Source: Pedobacter puniceum
GTDB taxonomy: Bacteria; Bacteroidota; Bacteroidia; Sphingobacteriales; Sphingobacteriaceae
Reading direction: 5' to 3'
Length of the DNA: 64,000 nucleotides
Assembly: GCF_009674685.1 (NCBI RefSeq)
Contig: NZ_WKJI01000001.1
Span: forward strand, 744,001-808,000
Shown: positions 57,343 through 64,000 of the stretch, piece by piece
Layout: each line of letters begins with the position of its first letter
Position numbering within the stretch: position 1 is the stretch's first letter
Notes under the pieces: model-generated
Database searches by the model: none
The model's input: the letters and a program-made list of their open reading frames with translations, nothing else
Told to the model about the DNA's origin: nothing
Position numbers and translations under genes: made by a program

Positions 57343-58971
57343 ATGCTCAATAAAAATATAAGATACATTTTGATGCTAAGTTTAGGTTTTACTTTGCAAT
57401 CAAACCAATTTCTTAAAGCACAGGAAAAAGTAAAGCATCCAAATATTTTATGGATTACCTGTGAGGATATGAGTGCTAATTTATCCATGTATGGCGATTC
57501 TACCATACAAACACCATATTTAAGCAAGTTTTCTCAACAAGCTGTGAAATATACTCGTATGTATTCGGTTGCTGGGGTTTGTGCACCAAGTCGGTCTGGT
57601 ATTATTACAGGTATGTACCCTCCAGCTATCGGGACCCAACACATGAGAACAGGTACAGGTGGAGAAAAAGACCCATCTATACCAAGTTACCAAGCGGTAA
57701 CACCGCCAGAGGTAAAAGCTTTTCCAGAGTATTTAAGAGCCGCAGGTTATTACTGCACCAATAATCAAAAAACAGATTATCAAATAGGGGAACCATTTAC
57801 CGTTTGGGATGATTGTAGTAAAGATGCACATTGGCGTAACAGACCAAAGGACAAACCTTTTTTTGCTGTTTTTAACATCAATGAAACGCATGAATCTATG
57901 ATCTGGAGAAATGCGAACAGACCTTTAAGGGTAAATCCTAAAGACATAAAATTACCACCTTATTATCCAGAGAGTGATATTATTAGAAGAGATATAGCTC
58001 GTTATTACGATAATATTATGCTGATGGATAGCATTGCAGGCAGCATTTTAAAACAGTTAGAAGATGATGGATTGGCAGAAAATACCATTGTTTTCTTCTT
58101 TAGCGACCATGGTGCTGCTTTACCTTGGTATAAAAGAGAAATTTATGAAAGAGGTTTACATGTGCCTTTTATGGTGAGATTTCCTGATGGTCAACTGGCC
58201 AATACAAGCGATAATCAGTTGCTAAGTTTTATGGATTTAGCACCAACCGTTCTTTCATTAGCCAATATTCCGTTGCCTAAGCATTTTAACGGACAAGCAT
58301 TTCTAGGAAATCAAAAAGCTGAAAGTCCAAGGCGATACATATTTGCTGCTAGAGATAGATTAGATGAGCATTATGATTTAGTGAGAACTGTAAGGGATAG
58401 CAAATTTCAATATATCCGTAACTACCAACCAGAAAAATTGAACTATATGGATGTTGGTTTTCGTAAGCAAATGCCATTAATGGCAGAAATTCTTAAGCTT
58501 AGAGACCAAAAGAAGCTAGATAGTATTCAAAATAGATGGTTTAAAAGTAAGCCTGTAGAAGAACTTTATGACCTAGAAAAAGACCCTTTCGAGTTAAATA
58601 ATTTGGCAGAAAACCCGGATTATGCTACTAAATTAAATGAATTAAGAGAGGTGCAGAATAATTGGTCTTTACAAATTAAGGATAAGGGCTTCATGTCTGA
58701 AAAAGATATGGTTCGTTTGATGTGGCCCGGGGGATTACAACCAACAACAGCAAAACCAACTTCACAAATTAAGCAACAGAAACAACTAACTCAAATTGCT
58801 TTAAGTTGCCCTACAAACGGAGCTTCTATAGGCTATAAAATAGGTGATTCTGGTTCTTGGGAATTATATCATCAGCCTATAGAGGTGAAAAAAGGAGTTA
58901 AAGTGTATGCCAAAGCTGTTCGTTATGGCTATAAAGAGAGTGAAGAGATTATCATTACCACAAATAAATAA
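57343..58971 (+). CDS. Sulfatase (S1 family), copy 2, with C-terminal beta domain
   Basis: A 542-aa secreted protein. The metal site is in NILWITCEDMSANL, the formylglycine Cys in VCAPSRSGIITGMYP, and FFFSDHGAALPWYKR is the second metal segment. This is the atypical heparan N-sulfatase-like branch of S1. The last 60 residues (IALSCPTNGASIGYKIGDSG and on) form a CHB_HEX_C-type beta-sandwich, often attached to glycan-active enzymes. It follows GH43 copy 1 and precedes copy 2 by 3 bp. Substrate bond unknown. Confidence 0.92.
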   Translation: MLNKNIRYILMLSLGFTLQSNQFLKAQEKVKHPNILWITCEDMSANLSMYGDSTIQTPYLSKFSQQAVKYTRMYSVAGVCAPSRSGIITGMYPPAIGTQHMRTGTGGEKDPSIPSYQAVTPPEVKAFPEYLRAAGYYCTNNQKTDYQIGEPFTVWDDCSKDAHWRNRPKDKPFFAVFNINETHESMIWRNANRPLRVNPKDIKLPPYYPESDIIRRDIARYYDNIMLMDSIAGSILKQLEDDGLAENTIVFFFSDHGAALPWYKREIYERGLHVPFMVRFPDGQLANTSDNQLLSFMDLAPTVLSLANIPLPKHFNGQAFLGNQKAESPRRYIFAARDRLDEHYDLVRTVRDSKFQYIRNYQPEKLNYMDVGFRKQMPLMAEILKLRDQKKLDSIQNRWFKSKPVEELYDLEKDPFELNNLAENPDYATKLNELREVQNNWSLQIKDKGFMSEKDMVRLMWPGGLQPTTAKPTSQIKQQKQLTQIALSCPTNGASIGYKIGDSGSWELYHQPIEVKKGVKVYAKAVRYGYKESEEIIITTNK

Positions 58972-58974
58972 TAC

Positions 58975-60618
58975 ATGAAGCGCTTTATTGCAATTTTATA
59001 TGTTACATTTTTGATGTCAATCTTGAACAATATTTCAGGATTGGCCCAAACTAAATCAACTTTTCAAAATCCTATTTTAAAAGGTTTTTATCCAGACCCA
59101 TCTATTTGTAGAGTGGGAGATGATTATTATATGGTTACTTCTAGTTTTGAGTATTTTCCGGGAGTACCTATTTTTCATAGCAAAGATTTAGTGAATTGGC
59201 AGCAGATAGGTCATGTATTAAACAGGCCATCTCAATTAAATTTAGATAAAATTCATCCTTCAGGGGGGATTTTTGCACCTACAATCCGTTATCATAAAGG
59301 AACTTTCTATATGATAACCACCTTAATCACCAATAAAAACAATACAGGAACAAATTTTTATGTGACAGCTAAATCTCCTTATGGCCCATGGTCTGAGCCC
59401 AACTGGCTTGAAAATGCCCCAGGTATAGACCCCTCTTTGTTTTTTGATGATGATGGAAAAGTATATTATACAGGAAACAGAACTCCTGATGATAAACCAG
59501 CTGGTTCTAAATACAGACAAATTTGGATTCAGGAATTAGATACTGTAAAGAAACAATTAGTGGGTAAGGTTACCGTTGCTGTAGAAGAAGGTGCTTTACA
59601 TCAAGCAGTAGTGGCAGAGTCTCCTCATATGTATAAAAAAGACGGTTATTATTATATCATGATTGCAGAAGGAGGCACTGGAATAGACCATGCAGTAACC
59701 ATTTTTAGAAGTAAAAATCCACTTGGACCTTATGAAGGAAATAAGAAAAATCCTATCATTACACATCGTCATTTAGGTAAGCAATATCCTGTAGCTTGTA
59801 TAGGGCATGCAGATTTGGTAGAAACACAACAGGGAGAGTGGTGGATGGTACTACTTGGTGTTAGAACCTATGGAGGTTTTCATTATAATTTGGGTAGAGA
59901 AACTTTTCTTACACCCATTAACTGGCAAGAAGATTGGCCTGTTGTGAATATAGGAGTTGGTAAAGTATTACTTGAAGAAAGAAAACCTAACTTACCAGCT
60001 TTCACCGCTAAAAAAGAAAGTACTTTTGATGATTTTAATAGTGATAGCTTACATTACTATTGGAATTTTTTACGTACGCCAAGAAGCAATTTTTGGTCTT
60101 TAACGGATAAAAAAGGATATATATCCTTACAATTAAGACCAGAGACATTAATAGATATCGCTCAACCTTCTTTTATTGGAAGAAGACAGCAAGACACCTC
60201 TTTCTTTGCAGAAACAAAAATGCTTTTTGAGCCTAAAGCAGCACACGAAAGTGCTGGTTTGGTAGTCATGATGAACAATAATTTCCATTTCAGGCTAGAA
60301 AAGATATTAGAAAACAGCAAACTTTATCTAAAACTCATCAGAAGACATGCTGGAAAAGAGGAACTTTTGGCTAAGCAAGAAGTTTTAAAAGGAGAGCTTG
60401 TTATAGGTGTTAAAGCTATCGGTCAGGATTACTCTTTTTATGTAAAGCAAAACGATAAAACCGTTTTTCTAAAAGAAAATGTTGATGGCAGAACGTTAAG
60501 TAGGGTAAATACCGGAGGATTTACCGGAACATATATAGGTTTATACGCCTCATCAAATGGTTTATCATCAAAAAATAAAGCATTTTATGATTGGTTAAAC
60601 TATCAGCAAATAAAATAA
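58975..60618 (+). CDS. Glycoside hydrolase family 43 protein, copy 2
   Basis: A 547-aa protein with signal NNISGLAQTKS. Same residues as copy 1: base Asp in GFYPDPSICRVG, Asp in GIDPSLFFDDDG, acid Glu in VAESPHMYKKDG. Most blocks of the propeller are identical to copy 1, but the C-terminal sandwich has drifted more, which suggests different side-chain recognition. It starts 3 bp after the sulfatase copy 2 stop, a likely translational coupling. The next sulfatase ATG is 11 bp beyond the stop. Confidence 0.93.
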   Translation: MKRFIAILYVTFLMSILNNISGLAQTKSTFQNPILKGFYPDPSICRVGDDYYMVTSSFEYFPGVPIFHSKDLVNWQQIGHVLNRPSQLNLDKIHPSGGIFAPTIRYHKGTFYMITTLITNKNNTGTNFYVTAKSPYGPWSEPNWLENAPGIDPSLFFDDDGKVYYTGNRTPDDKPAGSKYRQIWIQELDTVKKQLVGKVTVAVEEGALHQAVVAESPHMYKKDGYYYIMIAEGGTGIDHAVTIFRSKNPLGPYEGNKKNPIITHRHLGKQYPVACIGHADLVETQQGEWWMVLLGVRTYGGFHYNLGRETFLTPINWQEDWPVVNIGVGKVLLEERKPNLPAFTAKKESTFDDFNSDSLHYYWNFLRTPRSNFWSLTDKKGYISLQLRPETLIDIAQPSFIGRRQQDTSFFAETKMLFEPKAAHESAGLVVMMNNNFHFRLEKILENSKLYLKLIRRHAGKEELLAKQEVLKGELVIGVKAIGQDYSFYVKQNDKTVFLKENVDGRTLSRVNTGGFTGTYIGLYASSNGLSSKNKAFYDWLNYQQIK

Positions 60619-60629
60619 TCCAACATCAT

Positions 60630-62168
60630 ATGAAACCTAAATTTTTAGCTTTTTTAAGCTTAAGTTTCTTGTTTTTAACAACTGTTATTGCACAAGAACA
60701 AAAGAAACCAAATGTTTTATTCATTGCGGTAGATGATTTAAAACCTTATTTAAACTTTTATGGCTATGCGGCTGTAAAATCTCCAAACTTAGATAAGCTA
60801 GCAGAAAAGAGTACTGTTTTTATGAGTAATTATTGTCAGCAAGCAGTATGTGCCCCAACAAGAGCTAGTTTATTAACTGGTTTACGCCCAGATAGAACTC
60901 AGGTTTGGGATTTAAAGACACTCATCAGAGATAAAGTGCCACAGGTAGTTACTTTGCCACAACTTTTTAAAGAAAATGGTTACACTACGGCTGCATTAGG
61001 TAAAATTTTTGATCAAAGAAGTGTTGATAAGAAACATGATGAAATATCATGGTCTGAGCCTTATAAAAATAAGTTTAAGTTTCCTGATGCTTATGGTGCA
61101 CCAGTAGCTGGTCATTATCAAAATCCAGAACTGAAAAAGAAATATGGCGATATATTAGAAGAAACACCTAACAATCCTAAGGTAAAAGAAAATATAAAAG
61201 TTTCTACAGAAGCTTTAGATGTGCCAGATGAAGCTTACGCTGATGGTGCTATGGTAACAGAAGCTATTAAAGATTTAAAAAAATATGGCAAGGCAGGCAA
61301 ACCATTCTTCTTAGCAGTTGGCATTCGTAAACCACACTTGCCGTTTGTTGCCCCAAAAAAATATTGGGATTTGTATGATAGAAGCAAAATAGAGCTTGCA
61401 AAATGGCAAAAACCATCTATTGACGGACCTGCTATAGCTTATCATAATTCTGGCGAATTAAGAGGATATAATGATATTGTACCTTTAAATAATAATACAG
61501 AACAGTTAAGTTTAAATGAAGATAAACAGCGAGAACTTATACATGGTTATTACGCAAGTATCAGCTATATAGATGCACAAATAGGAAGGTTACTAAATGA
61601 GTTAAAAGCATCTGGACTAGATAAAAACACCATTATTATTCTTTGGGGAGACCACGGTTGGCATTTTGGCGATCACAACCTTTGGAACAAACACTCTAAT
61701 TTTGAGCAAGCTACAAGAACTCCTTTAGTTATTTCAATTCCAGGCCAAAAGGAAAAAATTTTATATAATCATTCTACAGAGTTTGTAGACGTTTATCCAA
61801 CTTTGGCAGAGCTAGCTCAAATTAAAACTCCTCAAGGTCTTGATGGTAAAAGTTTAGTTCCTGCTTTAAAAGGAGTACAAACGCCAATCAAAGATTTTGC
61901 TATAAGCCAATATCCACGTAAAGATAATCATATGGGTTATGCCCTAAGAACTAAACAATATCGTTATGTAGAGTGGGTTAAAGATTTTAGAACTACAGGC
62001 AATTTTAATGCAGCTAATGTACACGCTATAGAGCTATATGATTATGAAAAAGACCCTTTAGAAACAAAAAATGTTGCTAACGACCCAGCCTACAAACAAA
62101 TAAAAGAAGATTTAAGCAACAGAATGCATAAATTTTATGCAGAGCAAGCAGCAAAAGTTAAAAAATAA
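60630..62168 (+). CDS. Sulfatase (S1 family, iduronate-2-sulfatase-like), copy 3
   Basis: A 512-aa protein from the ATG at 60630, giving a clean signal (KFLAFLSLSFLFLTTVIAQ); the ORF track start 39 bp earlier is inside GH43 copy 2. Metal ligands in NVLFIAVDDLKPYL, formylglycine Cys in AVCAPTRASLLTG (a CxPTR variant), WGDHGWHFGDHN and GIRKPHLPFVAPK. It resembles copy 1 more than copy 2. Three distinct sulfatases imply at least three different sulfate esters on the substrate. Confidence 0.92.
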   Translation: MKPKFLAFLSLSFLFLTTVIAQEQKKPNVLFIAVDDLKPYLNFYGYAAVKSPNLDKLAEKSTVFMSNYCQQAVCAPTRASLLTGLRPDRTQVWDLKTLIRDKVPQVVTLPQLFKENGYTTAALGKIFDQRSVDKKHDEISWSEPYKNKFKFPDAYGAPVAGHYQNPELKKKYGDILEETPNNPKVKENIKVSTEALDVPDEAYADGAMVTEAIKDLKKYGKAGKPFFLAVGIRKPHLPFVAPKKYWDLYDRSKIELAKWQKPSIDGPAIAYHNSGELRGYNDIVPLNNNTEQLSLNEDKQRELIHGYYASISYIDAQIGRLLNELKASGLDKNTIIILWGDHGWHFGDHNLWNKHSNFEQATRTPLVISIPGQKEKILYNHSTEFVDVYPTLAELAQIKTPQGLDGKSLVPALKGVQTPIKDFAISQYPRKDNHMGYALRTKQYRYVEWVKDFRTTGNFNAANVHAIELYDYEKDPLETKNVANDPAYKQIKEDLSNRMHKFYAEQAAKVKK

Positions 62169-62192
62169 GCTAACCATCAATATATCTCAAGA

Positions 62193-63386
62193 ATGAAAAA
62201 TTTAAAATTATTAGTAAGTGTTGTATCCCTAGGGTTTTTAAGTGAAGTTTCTTATGCTCAGGATGTTAAAAGTGCTTTTACTCATGCCGAGCTACAAGCA
62301 ACAGAAATGCTAAAGCAAGTGAAACTGGCAAAAGAAAAAACTCCCACAAACAGTAAAAATGAGCCATTGGTATCTCCACGTACTTTAGAACACGGAGAAC
62401 TAAAACTTGTAACTTCTAAAGACTGGACAAGCGGATTCTTTCCGGGTGAGTTATGGTATTTATATGATTATACCAAAAACCCTAAATGGTTAAATGCTGC
62501 AAAAGCTTTTACTGCTGATATTGAAAGAGAAAAGTTAAATGCAACTACCCACGATATGGGTTTTAAAGTGTTTTGCAGTTTTGGTAATGCATACCGCTTA
62601 ACAAATGATAATTATTATAAAGATGTTATCATTCAATCAGCTAAAACCTTAGCTACTAGATTCAATCCTAAAGTAGGTGCTATCCGTTCTTGGGACCATA
62701 ACTCTGATAAATGGGATTTCCCTGTTATCATAGATAATATGTTAAATCTTGAGCTTTTATTTGAAGCTACCAAGCTAACAGGCGATTCTTCTTTCCATAA
62801 AATTGCTGTAACACATGCTAATACAACTTTAAAAAATCATTTCAGACCTGATTATAGTACTTACCATGTCATCAGTTACAATCCACAAACAGGTGCTGTA
62901 GAAAAGAAAAATACGCATCAGGGTTATTCGCATGAGTCTGCATGGTCTAGAGGGCAAGCTTGGGGATTATATGGCTATACTTTATGTTACCGATATACAA
63001 AAGATAAAGCTTACTTAAAACAAGCAGAAAATATCGCTAAATATATTTTTACACATAAAAACTTACCAGCAGACTTAATTCCTTACTGGGATTTTGATGC
63101 TCCAGGAATAACAAATGAGCCAAGAGATGTTTCTGCCGCAACTGTAATAGCATCAGGTCTTTACGAGCTAAGTAAATACAGTAATAATAGTAAGTTCTAT
63201 GTAGAAAAGGCAAATACCATTTTGAAAAATTTAAGCACAAAGTACATCGCACCAAAAGGTACTCATAAAGGTTTTGTATTGTTACATAGTACAGGGTCTA
63301 AGCCACATAATGGCGAGATTGATGTACCAATTATTTATGCAGAATATTATTATTTAGAAGCTTTATTAAGATTTAAAAATTTATAA
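62193..63386 (+). CDS. Glycoside hydrolase family 88, unsaturated glucuronyl hydrolase
   Basis: A 397-aa secreted protein (signal VVSLGFLSEVSYAQ). It has the (alpha/alpha)6 barrel of GH88: DWTSGFFPGELWYLYDYT, then THDMGFKVFCSFGNAYRL with the conserved Asp, then SHESAWSRGQAWGLYGY. These enzymes hydrate the 4,5-double bond left by a polysaccharide lyase and release the unsaturated uronic acid. That makes the lyase at 48226 or the beta-helix protein at 50031 its likely upstream partner. It starts 24 bp after sulfatase copy 3. Confidence 0.94.
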   Translation: MKNLKLLVSVVSLGFLSEVSYAQDVKSAFTHAELQATEMLKQVKLAKEKTPTNSKNEPLVSPRTLEHGELKLVTSKDWTSGFFPGELWYLYDYTKNPKWLNAAKAFTADIEREKLNATTHDMGFKVFCSFGNAYRLTNDNYYKDVIIQSAKTLATRFNPKVGAIRSWDHNSDKWDFPVIIDNMLNLELLFEATKLTGDSSFHKIAVTHANTTLKNHFRPDYSTYHVISYNPQTGAVEKKNTHQGYSHESAWSRGQAWGLYGYTLCYRYTKDKAYLKQAENIAKYIFTHKNLPADLIPYWDFDAPGITNEPRDVSAATVIASGLYELSKYSNNSKFYVEKANTILKNLSTKYIAPKGTHKGFVLLHSTGSKPHNGEIDVPIIYAEYYYLEALLRFKNL

Positions 63387-63395
63387 GAAACAGAT

Positions 63396-64000
63396 ATGAA
63401 AAAGTACTTAAGTATAACTGCTTTATTAATTGTTGTGACTTTAGTTGCAGCTAGTTTTCAAACACCTAAAAATGTTTTAATTATTGGTGATTCTATTTCT
63501 ATAGGATATACACCATTTATCCAAAAAGCTTTAACAGGTGTTAATGTTGAGCATAATCCCGGTAACGGAGGCCCTACAACAAGAGGAGTACAAAATATAG
63601 AGAAATGGGTTGGAGATAGAGAGTGGGATGTTATCACCTTTAATTTTGGTTTACATGATATGGTTCATAGAGATTCTTCAAATAAATATGATGTTGTAAA
63701 AGGTAAAATCAGTGTTCCTTTAGAAGATTATAGAAAGAACTTACAAATCATTGTAGATAAGTTAAAAGAGACTACAGCAACTATAATTTTTATCAATACT
63801 ACAACAGTACCAGAAAATGCAGCTGGCAGAAAAGTAGAATCTCCGGCTCAGTATAATAAAGTAGCTCTAGAGGTGATGAAAAAGAATAAAATTGAAGTTT
63901 TAGATCTTTACAAGACATCTTTAACAGTACACCCAGCAAATTCTAAACCGGGTAATGTGCATTATACAGAGCAAGGCTACGAGTTATTAGCTCAGCCTAT
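63396..64000 (+). CDS. SGNH/GDSL-family esterase, cut by right edge
   Basis: Read from the ATG at 63396 this frame is open for 201 codons and leaves the window, so it is absent from the ORF track. A signal peptide (SITALLIVVTLVAASFQ) precedes block I NVLIIGDSISIGYT. Block II Gly is in NPGNGGPTTRG; block III is FGLHD where GxND is usual; block V is VHYTEQGY with the catalytic His. These enzymes often deacetylate polysaccharides, which would fit a locus for a decorated glycan. It is 9 bp downstream of GH88 and in the same operon. C-terminus unknown. Confidence 0.85.
   Translation, partial: MKKYLSITALLIVVTLVAASFQTPKNVLIIGDSISIGYTPFIQKALTGVNVEHNPGNGGPTTRGVQNIEKWVGDREWDVITFNFGLHDMVHRDSSNKYDVVKGKISVPLEDYRKNLQIIVDKLKETTATIIFINTTTVPENAAGRKVESPAQYNKVALEVMKKNKIEVLDLYKTSLTVHPANSKPGNVHYTEQGYELLAQP

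Overview
The window looks like the chromosome of an AT-rich member of the Bacteroidota, probably of the Sphingobacteriaceae (Pedobacter-like) group. The reasons are the SusC/SusD-type polysaccharide locus with a FecR anti-sigma factor, Bacteroidota-type promoters (TTTG, then TAnnTTTG), a type II-C CRISPR-Cas9 system whose repeat begins like Bacteroides and Flavobacterium II-C repeats, and a partial microbial rhodopsin. No tRNA, rRNA or complete insertion sequence was seen. The species cannot be read from the sequence.

Region 1 (1-17,420) is a very large type II-C CRISPR-Cas locus. The array (772-11,220) has about 138 copies of a 46-bp repeat and about 137 spacers. A bidirectional terminator separates it from a convergent minus-strand operon: cas9, a REP-associated HUH transposase (RAYT), cas1, cas2. 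The RAYT gene sits only 5 and 7 bp from its neighbours and contains a perfect 15-bp-arm palindrome. Upstream of cas9, on the opposite strand, is a tracrRNA with a good promoter and a 16-nt anti-repeat. A second, near-identical copy of its nexus region with its own terminator follows, but without an anti-repeat. tracrRNA pairing and the terminator both say that crRNAs are read rightward, towards cas2. The degenerate repeat lies at the left end, so the adaptation leader is probably on the cas2 side.

Region 2 (17,466-41,666) is mostly housekeeping and transport: a copper-export pair (copA, copZ) behind a 21-bp-spaced direct repeat; a COG0523 metal-chaperone GTPase behind a Zur-like palindrome; a tripartite ABC-HlyD-TolC exporter whose ATPase motifs are degenerate; a LysR regulator with a porin; two YceI proteins flanking an outer-membrane protein; a heptose-bisphosphate-phosphatase-like enzyme; glutamate synthase (gltB, gltD); a DUF4397 lipoprotein; a SpoU methyltransferase; and a DEAD-box helicase.

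Region 3 (41,747-64,000, running off the right edge) is a polysaccharide utilisation locus. FecR, SusC and SusD provide sensing and uptake. A PL14-like lyase, an omptin-like barrel and a right-handed beta-helix protein follow. The only ECF sigma gene lies about 10 kb from fecR on the other strand. An AraC regulator then heads a tight operon of three sulfatases, two GH43 enzymes, a DUF1961 protein, a GH88 unsaturated glucuronyl hydrolase and an SGNH esterase. Together they suggest a sulfated, uronic-acid-containing polysaccharide with xylose or arabinose branches, perhaps algal. A 13-bp motif is shared upstream of the lyase and the AraC operon.
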